A stretch of DNA of 11,522 nt. It comes from an uncultured Clostridia bacterium. Its GTDB lineage: Bacteria; Bacillota; Clostridia; Lachnospirales; Lachnospiraceae. The position numbers and the translations under genes were made by a program. Positions 1 to 6,013 of the stretch are shown here, piece by piece. Below the pieces are notes generated by a model, which saw only the letters and a program-made list of their open reading frames with translations, did no database searches and had not been told where the DNA came from. The stretch spans positions 1 to 11,522 of the forward strand of contig CAMHMG010000088.1 of assembly GCA_946186175.1 (NCBI GenBank), given 5' to 3'. Positions within the stretch are counted from its first letter, which is position 1. Each line of letters starts with the position of its first letter.

Positions 1-494
1 GTTTCATCTCCGATAGCCCACAAGAATTCCTCAAAATCCATAGGATACATAGAAAGTTTATGTTCTTCACTTGGTATCAGGATATCTTTTGTGTTCTTTT
101 TTATAGATATAAGAGAACCCGTTTCTATATATTTATACCTGCCATCAGCTACAAGATATTTAATGGCTTGTCTGGCTTTAGGAAGCAGTTGAACTTCATC
201 AAATATGATTACAGACTCTTTCTCATATAATCGGGTTCTTGTCAACTGTTGTAACTGTAAAAAGAAAAAATCCAAATCATAGGTATCATCAAACAATTCT
301 ATAATTGCCTTGCTGGTATGAGCAAAATCAATCAGGATATAAGACTTAAACTCATTCTTTGCGAATTCTTCTGCAATCGTAGATTTTCCTATACGTCTTG
401 CTCCTTTTATTAGAAGTGCATACTTATCGCTTCGTTTCTCTTTCCACTCAAGAATCTCTTCATATATTTTTCTTTTAAATACTGACTTTCCCAT
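1..494 (-). CDS. AAA ATPase, DUF4143/AAA_14 type (C-terminus beyond left edge)
   Basis: The first 164 codons of a P-loop ATPase are visible; the gene runs off the left edge. A Walker A motif, GARRIGKST, lies at residues 31-39. A hydrophobic Walker B strand ends in FDE at 98-100 and is followed by VQ, as is usual in this family. A sensor-like ETGSLIS lies at 124-130, and YPMDFEEFLWA at 150-160 is the typical end of the ATPase core before the DUF4143 C-terminal domain, which is not visible. The ATG at 494 has an AAAGGCGG ribosome site at 503-510, eight bases upstream. Members of this family are common, often solitary accessory genes in gut anaerobes and archaea, and their cellular role is poorly defined. 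The gene has its own promoter with a repeated operator-like array (519-607) and follows the terminator of the flavodiiron gene, so it is a separate transcription unit. Family assignment is firm; function is unknown. Confidence 0.9.
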   Translation of the reverse strand, partial: MGKSVFKRKIYEEILEWKEKRSDKYALLIKGARRIGKSTIAEEFAKNEFKSYILIDFAHTSKAIIELFDDTYDLDFFFLQLQQLTRTRLYEKESVIIFDEVQLLPKARQAIKYLVADGRYKYIETGSLISIKKNTKDILIPSEEHKLSMYPMDFEEFLWAIGDE

Positions 495-518
495 ATATTA
501 AACCGCCTTTCAAGAGAT

Positions 519-547
519 AGTATAACGCAAATCCCCATTCATGTAAA
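519..547 (-). promoter_or_regulatory. Promoter of the DUF4143-type ATPase gene
   Basis: On the minus strand there is a -35 TTTACA (542-547), a 17-base spacer and a -10 TATACT (519-524). Each hexamer matches the vegetative consensus at five of six positions. The expected start of transcription is near 512, so the leader is very short and begins just before the ribosome site at 503-510. The spacer is filled by one copy of the 14-base repeat described for 528-607, so a protein bound there would compete with RNA polymerase. Confidence 0.7.
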
Positions 548-607
548 CTTCAATATTGCACAAATCCCCATTCATTTTGAATTAATATATCCTCAAATCC
601 CCGTTCA
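528..607 (-). repeat. Three direct repeats at exact 33-base period (operator-like array)
   Basis: The motif, read on the plus strand as CAAATCCCCATTCA, occurs at 528-541 and 561-574, and once with a single change (CCCCG for CCCCA) at 594-607. On the minus strand it reads TGAATGGGGATTTG, pointing toward the ATPase gene. The starts are exactly 33 bases apart, about three helical turns, so all copies lie near one face of the DNA. The bases between copies are AT-rich and only loosely alike. The copy nearest the gene fits precisely between -35 and -10. A partial match, CAAATCCC at 645-652, lies in the neighbouring terminator but out of phase. The array is best read as iterated binding sites for a regulator; which one is unknown. 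Confidence 0.75.
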
Positions 608-611
608 ATAA

Positions 612-652
612 CAAAAAAAGGATTTGTTACGGCTAATATCATAACAAATCCC
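612..652 (-). terminator. Intrinsic terminator of the acyP-fprA unit
   Basis: On the minus strand, arms GGATTTGTTA (642-651) and TAACAAATCC (620-629) form a perfect 10-base stem with a 12-base loop. A run of seven T follows (613-619). The structure lies 45 bases after the stop codon of the flavodiiron gene and just before the ATPase operator array, so it separates the two transcription units. Confidence 0.85.
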
Positions 653-696
653 TTTCGATTATATCAATAATATTTCTGACTTTTAACAGAAAACCT

Positions 697-1875
697 CTAT
701 GCCAACAAGTTATCCACAAGTTCCTGAAGCTTAGGTACATCCGCATCCTTAAGAGTCGAACGAACTGTAACAACAGGTTCAACAAGTGTCACATCCTTAA
801 ATCCTTCAACGTAAGACTTCATAACTCTTGCAGCTGAAGGAGCCCAGCTTCCGTTCTCCACAAGTGCAACCTTTCTCTTCTGATAGCTCTTTATCTTAAG
901 CACATTCAAGAACTGTGTCATCGGAGGGAACAGGTCTGCATCATATGATGATGCAACAAGGATCATCTTATCGTAACGGAATGCATCCTCAACGCCCTCA
1001 TGAAGATCATCATTTGCAAGATCTGTAACACCGATCTTAACGCCCTTTGCCTCAAGCATCTCAGCAAGTTTGAGCGCTGCCTGTTTCGTTCCTCTGTCAT
1101 GTATTGACGCATACACAATTGCAACGCCTTCATTTTCAGGCTCGTAAGCTGACCATGTCTTATACTTGTTGATGTAGAACTCAAGCGGTTCATTCTCAGG
1201 AAGAACCGGACCGTGCAACGAACAGATATGCTCAAGCTCTAGTCCCTCTGCCTTCTTAAGAACTGCCTGTACCTGCGCACCATACTTACCAACTATATTG
1301 AAATAATATCTTCTTGCCTCACAAGCCCAGTCATCAGCCTCGGCACCTTTATAACCGAATTTACCAAAACCGTCTGCGGCAAAGAGAACTTTCTCACTGC
1401 TCTCATAGGTCATCATAACCTCCGGCCAGTGAACCATTGGTGCTGCGATAAATGACAGCTTATGGCTTCCAAGCTCTAAGGTGTCACCCTCTTTGATCGT
1501 TGTTATCTGACCTGATAAGTCTTTATCAAAGAACTGTTTCATCATATTCTGAGCGCCCATACTTGTGTATATCTGTATATCCGGGAACTTATCCACAATA
1601 GAAAGCAATGATCCGGAATGATCCGGCTCCATATGCTGAACAACAATGTAATCGATCTTATCCTTTCCTGTATCCGCAAGCGCCTTATCAATATTGGCAA
1701 GCCATTCACCTGTCACATCTGCATCGACACTGTCCATAAGACATACCTTGTCATCAACTATCAGATATGAATTATATGCCATTCCATCCGGCAGATCATA
1801 CTGATTCTCAAACAAGGTGATATCATGGTCATCCACTCCCACATTCAAAATTGTCTTTGTTACTTCTTCGTACAT
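697..1875 (-). CDS. fprA: FprA-type flavodiiron protein (oxygen/nitric oxide reductase)
   Basis: This is a cytoplasmic two-domain flavodiiron protein of 392 residues, the usual length for class A. The N-terminal metallo-beta-lactamase-like domain (about 1-245) carries the full set of di-iron ligands: H81, E83, D85 and H86 in HMEPDH, H149 in VHWPE, D168 in AADGFG and H221 in LHGP. A C-terminal flavodoxin domain (about 250-392) begins with VAIVYAS. Its FMN phosphate loop reads ASIHDRGTKQ, which is less like the common S/T-x-x-G-N/S-T pattern but plausible. Family members reduce O2 to water, or NO to N2O, with electrons from rubredoxin, and protect anaerobes. The start at 1875 has an AAGGAGGA site at 1883-1890. 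The gene follows acylphosphatase by 17 bases and ends in a strong terminator. No rubredoxin gene is in view. Whether O2 or NO is the main substrate cannot be told from sequence. Confidence 0.95.
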   Translation of the reverse strand: MYEEVTKTILNVGVDDHDITLFENQYDLPDGMAYNSYLIVDDKVCLMDSVDADVTGEWLANIDKALADTGKDKIDYIVVQHMEPDHSGSLLSIVDKFPDIQIYTSMGAQNMMKQFFDKDLSGQITTIKEGDTLELGSHKLSFIAAPMVHWPEVMMTYESSEKVLFAADGFGKFGYKGAEADDWACEARRYYFNIVGKYGAQVQAVLKKAEGLELEHICSLHGPVLPENEPLEFYINKYKTWSAYEPENEGVAIVYASIHDRGTKQAALKLAEMLEAKGVKIGVTDLANDDLHEGVEDAFRYDKMILVASSYDADLFPPMTQFLNVLKIKSYQKRKVALVENGSWAPSAARVMKSYVEGFKDVTLVEPVVTVRSTLKDADVPKLQELVDNLLA

Positions 1876-1892
1876 TCTTATATCCTCCTTTT

Positions 1893-2165
1893 CTACTCCG
1901 TCCGAAAGCTCCTCTCATCCTCGATCACATCCATATTCTTGCTCTCAATGTTATCAATGTAGATGAATCTTCCGGCTCCTACCTGTTCAAGAAAATCTCT
2001 AACAAGCTCAGATTCTCCCTGAACTTCCATCTCAACTCTGCCATCATAGAGATTCTTAACATATCCCGTAAGACGCAAATGCTGAGCTATATGATAAGCG
2101 CGATAACGAAAGCCCACGCCCTGCACGCTGCCGCTTACATAGTAATGTCTTCTTATTATGCTCAT
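1893..2165 (-). CDS. acyP: Acylphosphatase
   Basis: A 90-residue cytoplasmic enzyme that hydrolyses acyl phosphates such as acetyl phosphate or 1,3-bisphosphoglycerate. The signature GSVQGVGFR at residues 12-20 supplies the phosphate-binding loop and the catalytic arginine R20. The second catalytic residue is N38 in GYVKNLYDGRVE. The reading frame is open farther upstream, to an ATG at 2231, but I chose the ATG at 2165. It gives the standard family length, starts right before the first beta strand (RRHYYVSG), and has a TGGAGT ribosome site 8 bases before it; the 22 upstream residues look unlike the family. The gene lies 17 bases ahead of the flavodiiron gene and is probably cotranscribed with it. 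The 152-base gap on its upstream side (2166-2317) shows no clear terminator. It has a possible -10 (TATAAC, 2209-2214) without a good -35. Confidence 0.93.
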   Translation of the reverse strand: MSIIRRHYYVSGSVQGVGFRYRAYHIAQHLRLTGYVKNLYDGRVEMEVQGESELVRDFLEQVGAGRFIYIDNIESKNMDVIEDERSFRTE

Positions 2166-2317
2166 ATTATGAACTCCAAAATATTTTCTTTCAGTTAAAT
2201 CTGCTATAGTTATAATCCATTTTCTAAACATACAGCATCATCAAGTCAAGCGCAGCCGCAGTTTTCACGGCTACCCCATACTTATTTAACTACAGTCAAA
2301 ATCATCCGCGTACAGAT

Positions 2318-3124
2318 CTATGATACTATAAACCTCTCAATTACTTCAATAAGTCCATCCTCATCATTGGTCTTCTCCGTGACATAATCCGCCACATCCT
2401 TGACTGCCTGCTGACCGTTCTTCATACACACACCGACATGTGCATATTCGATCATTGACATATCATTGAAGCCATCGCCACAAGCAACTGTATCCTCTAC
2501 ACTTGCACCGATCGCATTAAACAATCTGTCCAAAGACGCAGCCTTGTCAACACCAAGCGGCATAGCCTCTATAAAGAATTCTTCTGATCTATAAATGCTT
2601 AGCTTGCCCTCATACATCTTAGCAAGTTCTGCTTCAATTGCAGGCGCTTTATCAGGAGCAGCTGTAAAGAGACATTTATTCACATCAAATGTAATATAAT
2701 TGACAAAGTCCTCAACTTGTCTTAGTTCCATGAAATTAAGACCCGCCTCAAATCTCATGTAATCATCTGCCCTTGTACCATGAATTACAGTATCTCCCTC
2801 ATATGTTATCATACCCATATCATGGACAAGTGCATATTCATACAGAGGCTCAATACATTCTCTTGGAAATATATTCTGATATATGATCTCTCCTGTCTTG
2901 AAATCAAGTACCTTCGCACCGTTAAAGCATAGCGCATATCCGCCATACTCCCGAAGCTTCAACTTATCAACTATCCAATGTATTCCCGGAGTCGGACGAC
3001 CTGAAGCTATTACTATCTTATGTCCCTTCTCCTGTATATCCATTAACGCACTATAAGTCTTGTCTGTAAGTTCTTTCTTACTGTTGGTAAGTGTTCCATC
3101 AACATCAAGTATCAAATACTTCAT
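2318..3124 (-). CDS. Cof-type HAD family phosphatase
   Basis: A 268-residue cytoplasmic HAD-superfamily hydrolase with a type IIB (Cof) cap, the usual length for this group. All four HAD motifs are visible: DVDGTLT with nucleophile D7 and acid D9; S41 in IASGRP; K194 in GVDKAASL; and the metal-binding GDGFNDMSMI at 216-225 with D217 and D221. The cap domain lies between motifs II and III (about 85-190). Family members dephosphorylate sugar phosphates, FMN or pyridoxal phosphate, often with broad range, and the true substrate cannot be read from sequence. The ATG at 3124 has an AAAGGCGG site nine bases upstream. The gene begins 23 bases after the stop codon of the YczE-type membrane protein, so the two probably form an operon. 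The downstream gap shows a short GC-rich inverted repeat around 2260-2280 without a T-run. Confidence 0.93.
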   Translation of the reverse strand: MKYLILDVDGTLTNSKKELTDKTYSALMDIQEKGHKIVIASGRPTPGIHWIVDKLKLREYGGYALCFNGAKVLDFKTGEIIYQNIFPRECIEPLYEYALVHDMGMITYEGDTVIHGTRADDYMRFEAGLNFMELRQVEDFVNYITFDVNKCLFTAAPDKAPAIEAELAKMYEGKLSIYRSEEFFIEAMPLGVDKAASLDRLFNAIGASVEDTVACGDGFNDMSMIEYAHVGVCMKNGQQAVKDVADYVTEKTNDEDGLIEVIERFIVS

Positions 3125-3147
3125 TAAAACAATCCGCCTTTCTCCTC

Positions 3148-3819
3148 TTAAGCTTTCTTTTCGCCAAGCATCTTAGAGGATACATTATCATTGAAAAACT
3201 CTATAAGAGGTCCCATAAAAAACGCAGTAATTATTGTTCCAATTCCGACCATAGCAGTCAAACTGCCAATAGTATTACCTGCAATAACATATAAAATACA
3301 TCCACAGATAACACAAGCCACATCCGTGCAGATTCTCATATACTTGAATTTCCCTAATTTCCATTTATTAGCCATAACAATCGAGATAGCATCATATGTG
3401 GACACGCCAAGATCTGCCGTGATATACATCGAACATCCCAGACATAATATAAATATTCCAAAAACAAGGCATATAACACGGACAACCATTGACGGCTCCT
3501 GAATAAACATACCTAAGATTCCCAGTGTAAACTGTGTAATGTAACCTAAGAAAAACAGATTGATAAATGTTGCCAGCCCGATATAATGTTTATCTGTCAG
3601 CAAACTGAACGTCAACATGGCAACATTAATTATAATATATACAATACCATAATCTAACGGTATCAATGCATCAAGACCTGTTACCAGCGAGGTAAATGGA
3701 TCTACACCCATTGCACCGGTTTTGATAAAACCAACACTCATGCCGACAATTATAACACCTACAAAAGACATAACTATTCGTCTCTTATTCTCTTTTAAAT
3801 AACCGATGATTTTATTCAT
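3148..3819 (-). CDS. YczE/YyaS/YitT-like integral membrane protein
   Basis: A 223-residue membrane protein with about six hydrophobic segments: roughly 15-33, 57-75, 80-104, 112-132, 162-181 and 184-207. Motifs typical of the YczE-like group are GAMGVDPFTS at 35-44, ADLGVSTYDAIS at 135-146 and GIGTIITAFFMGPLIEFF at 192-209. The group is widespread in Firmicutes; a transport role is often assumed, but no substrate is known with confidence. The ATG at 3819 has an AAAGGA site about ten bases upstream. The protein begins with a lysine-rich stretch (residues 3-14), consistent with a cytoplasmic N-terminus. It is followed after 23 bases by the HAD phosphatase. Its leader contains two mutually exclusive hairpins and a G/C-tract inverted repeat (see 3887-3940 and 3961-4009), so expression may be controlled. 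Confidence 0.85.
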   Translation of the reverse strand: MNKIIGYLKENKRRIVMSFVGVIIVGMSVGFIKTGAMGVDPFTSLVTGLDALIPLDYGIVYIIINVAMLTFSLLTDKHYIGLATFINLFFLGYITQFTLGILGMFIQEPSMVVRVICLVFGIFILCLGCSMYITADLGVSTYDAISIVMANKWKLGKFKYMRICTDVACVICGCILYVIAGNTIGSLTAMVGIGTIITAFFMGPLIEFFNDNVSSKMLGEKKA

Positions 3820-3886
3820 ATTCGATTTTTCCTTTCTTGAAAGTCATTCCCCGCTGCGCATACTACTTAGCTTTTGTATCTATTAC

Positions 3887-3940
3887 GCTATGCTTCACAG
3901 ATATGCAACAGGCATAGCTCACACATCACGATATGCCTGT
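3887..3940 (-). promoter_or_regulatory. Possible leader control element with competing hairpins
   Basis: On the minus strand, ACAGGCATA (3932-3940) can pair with TATGCCTGT (3908-3916) in a perfect 9-base stem. Alternatively, GCTATGC (3912-3918) can pair with GCATAGC (3887-3893). The two stems share bases and cannot form together. A 12-codon reading frame, MCELCLLHICEA, runs from 3926 to 3888 through both, with three Cys codons and only a weak ribosome site. Neither stem is followed by a T-run, so this is not a standard terminator-type attenuator. I do not match it to a known riboswitch class. It lies about 70 bases before the YczE-type gene. Confidence 0.35.
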
Positions 3941-3960
3941 AAGGTCGTTCAATTCCATAA

Positions 3961-4009
3961 ATACCCCCTAAGCAGATATAGGCAATTCACCAATCGACCC
4001 AGGGGGTAT
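3961..4009. repeat. G/C-tract inverted repeat, possible operator or leader stem
   Basis: ATACCCCCT at 3961-3969 and AGGGGGTAT at 4001-4009 are perfect 9-base inverted copies with centres 40 bases apart, close to four helical turns. In minus-strand RNA the stem could be lengthened inward by G·U and G-C pairs to about 13 pairs. These are the only long G/C runs in an AT-rich intergenic region. The half-sites resemble the G-tract halves of CsoR/RcnR-type operators, but known sites of that family place the halves much closer. That link is a guess. Confidence 0.45.
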
Positions 4010-4022
4010 ATTATCGGGCAAC

Positions 4023-4055
4023 AAAAATATTATTGACACCCTAACCATAATATTT
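4023..4055 (-). terminator. Likely weak intrinsic terminator after phosphoglucomutase
   Basis: On the minus strand, AAATATTAT (4047-4055) and ATAATATTT (4025-4033) form a perfect but all-A/T 9-base stem with a 13-base loop. It runs into a short T stretch (4023-4027). It lies about 55 bases after the phosphoglucomutase stop codon. The position is right for a terminator; the stem is weak. Confidence 0.45.
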
Positions 4056-4108
4056 ATGTATCTCTTCAGTTATGCTTCATATATCCTATACCAAACAGCT
4101 GCAAATCA

Positions 4109-5845
4109 TCAAACCATCTTGTCAATCATTGCAAGAACTTCCTTGCCAAGTTCCTCTGAAAGAGCCTTAGCATCCTCTAATGATGCTCCCTTAACTCCAT
4201 AGTAGAACTTAACCTTAGGCTCTGTTCCCGAAGGTCTTACGCAAAGCCATGCGCCATCCGTCATATCATAGTATAATACATTAGAAGCCGGAAGACCTGT
4301 AGGCTTAACCTCACCTGTCTTCATATCCTTAATTGTATCTTCCTTGTAATCTCTTGCAGAGAGAACCTCGTATTTGCCAATCTTATCAGGCACTTCACTT
4401 CTCAAGGCATCCATAATGGACTGAATCTTGGCAATTCCCTCTAAGCCCTTGAATCCAACAGACTTAACAGCATCAATATAGTAACCATACTTCTCATACA
4501 TATCTATCATTGCATCCCACAATGTCTTACCCTGACTCTTGTAGTAAGCAGCAGCTTCACAAAGTGCCATGGTAGCAACAATAGCATCTTTGTCTCTTGC
4601 ATGTGTTCCGATAAGACATCCATAACTCTCCTCGAAACCGAAAAGATATGATCCCTTACCTGTTGTCTCAAATCCTAAGATTTGCTGACCGATATACTTA
4701 AATCCTGTAAGAACCTCGATGAGTCTGATATCGTATCCCTTAGCAATCTCATCTGCGAGATTAGAAGTAACGATAGTTTTGATAAGTGCGCCGTCAGCCG
4801 GCAATCCGCCTTCTAATTCCTTCTTCTGGCTTATCTCATATTCTGCAAGTAAGCATCCTGACATATTACCTGTAAGTGTTATGTACTCTCCACTCTTGGT
4901 ATCCTTAACGTACACACCAAGTCTGTCAGCATCAGGATCAGTTGCAAGCACAAGATCTGCATCCTTCTCCTTAGCAAGTTTTAATGCAAGTTCAAATGCT
5001 TCCTCAGCTTCAGGATTAGGATAACTTACTGTAGGAAACTCTCCATCAGGAAGCTCCTGTTCTGGTACTACATACACATTCTCAAATCCGATTTCCTTAA
5101 GAATTCTTCTTGCAGGTATGTTACCTGTACCATGAAGCGGTGTATATACCACCTTGATATCCTTACCATATTTCTCTATACATTCAGGATGAAGTACAAG
5201 TTTCTTAAGCTCTGCAATGTAATCATCATCAACTTCCTTACCGATGGTCACATATAATCCTGCCTTCTCTGCTTCGGCCTTGTCCATTGTCTTACATGTT
5301 GACAGATCCGTGATAGCCTTAACCTCATCCATAATTCCCGAATCATGCGGAGGTGTGATCTGTGCGCCATCCTCCCAATATACTTTATATCCGTTATACT
5401 CCGGCGGATTATGACTTGCCGTAACATTAATACCTGCGATACATCCCAAATGACGAACAGCATATGAAAGCTCCGGTGTAGGTCTTAAAGACTCAAAACG
5501 ATATGCCTTGATTCCGTTTGCCGCAAGACAAAGAGCAGCTTCTTCAGAGAATTCCGGAGACATTCTTCTTGAATCATATGCAATGGCAACACCCTTGCTC
5601 TCACCGCCCATCTTCTTAATATAGTTTGCAAGACCCTGTGTCGCACGACGAACAACATAGATATTCATGCGGTTAACACCGGCACCAATAATGCCTCGAA
5701 GTCCGGCTGTACCAAATTCAAGATCAACCGAAAAACGTTCCTTGATCTCCTGATCATCATCCTTAATTGCAGCAAGCTCCTTCTTTGTATCCTCGTCAAA
5801 GTATGGGTTGCTCATCCACTCCTCATAAATCTCCTTGTAATCCAT
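4109..5845 (-). CDS. pgcA: Phosphoglucomutase/phosphomannomutase (PgcA-type)
   Basis: A 578-residue cytoplasmic alpha-D-phosphohexomutase that interconverts glucose-6-phosphate and glucose-1-phosphate, linking glycolysis with glycogen, UDP-glucose and envelope sugar synthesis. Its length matches the long PgcA/PGM2 class. The four family signatures are in order: the active-site loop TASHNPPEYNGYK with phosphoserine S144; the metal-binding DPDADR at 303-308; the sugar-binding GFEESYG at 403-409; and the phosphate-binding RPSGTEPK at 537-544. FGTAGLRG at 44-51 is the usual N-terminal signature. The ATG at 5845 follows an AAAAGGAGGG site (5854-5863). The gene has its own promoter (5885-5913) and a probable terminator, so it looks monocistronic. 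Glucose rather than mannose specificity is inferred from class similarity and not proved by a residue here. Confidence 0.95.
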   Translation of the reverse strand: MDYKEIYEEWMSNPYFDEDTKKELAAIKDDDQEIKERFSVDLEFGTAGLRGIIGAGVNRMNIYVVRRATQGLANYIKKMGGESKGVAIAYDSRRMSPEFSEEAALCLAANGIKAYRFESLRPTPELSYAVRHLGCIAGINVTASHNPPEYNGYKVYWEDGAQITPPHDSGIMDEVKAITDLSTCKTMDKAEAEKAGLYVTIGKEVDDDYIAELKKLVLHPECIEKYGKDIKVVYTPLHGTGNIPARRILKEIGFENVYVVPEQELPDGEFPTVSYPNPEAEEAFELALKLAKEKDADLVLATDPDADRLGVYVKDTKSGEYITLTGNMSGCLLAEYEISQKKELEGGLPADGALIKTIVTSNLADEIAKGYDIRLIEVLTGFKYIGQQILGFETTGKGSYLFGFEESYGCLIGTHARDKDAIVATMALCEAAAYYKSQGKTLWDAMIDMYEKYGYYIDAVKSVGFKGLEGIAKIQSIMDALRSEVPDKIGKYEVLSARDYKEDTIKDMKTGEVKPTGLPASNVLYYDMTDGAWLCVRPSGTEPKVKFYYGVKGASLEDAKALSEELGKEVLAMIDKMV

Positions 5846-5884
5846 GTGATAATCCCTCCTTTTACTATGAAAGTTAATGTTATT

Positions 5885-5913
5885 ATTTTACCATATTTTA
5901 CATTACTTTTCCA
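5885..5913 (-). promoter_or_regulatory. Promoter of phosphoglucomutase gene
   Basis: On the minus strand there is a -35 TGGAAA (5908-5913), a 17-base spacer and a -10 TAAAAT (5885-5890). The -10 is preceded by TGG, which gives an extended -10. The predicted start of transcription is about 30 bases before the start codon, just ahead of the strong ribosome site. Confidence 0.6.
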
Positions 5914-5963
5914 CTACTAATAATGAATTTTACTTATCTTATATTATAGATTTCCCTACGAAT

Positions 5964-5980
5964 CTCGCAGTGAATGCGAG
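5964..5980 (-). terminator. Short hairpin after the PEGA lipoprotein gene, possible terminator
   Basis: CTCGCA (5964-5969) and TGCGAG (5975-5980) form a perfect 6-base GC-containing stem with a 5-base loop, about 35 bases after the lipoprotein stop codon. On the minus strand no T-run follows, so it would be a poor intrinsic terminator. It may instead be a transcript-end stabilising stem. Confidence 0.3.
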
Positions 5981-6013
5981 TTTCTACCTGAACAATTACA
6001 ATTTTACATATAA

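Noticed and set aside
528..607. CRISPR-like array
   Set aside because: The repeat is only 14 bases, there are three copies, the spacers are AT-rich and partly alike, and the array coincides with a promoter. No cas gene is near.
1851..2198. 115-codon plus-strand frame across the acyP-fprA junction
   Set aside because: It is antisense to two well-supported genes, with no ribosome site and no family likeness.
2166..2231. Upstream ATG at 2231 as the acylphosphatase start
   Set aside because: It would add 22 residues unlike the family. The ATG at 2165 has a well-placed ribosome site and gives the normal length.
3806..4036. 76-codon plus-strand frame in the gap before the YczE gene
   Set aside because: It starts inside the YczE coding region, lacks a ribosome site, and its translation looks like random intergenic sequence.
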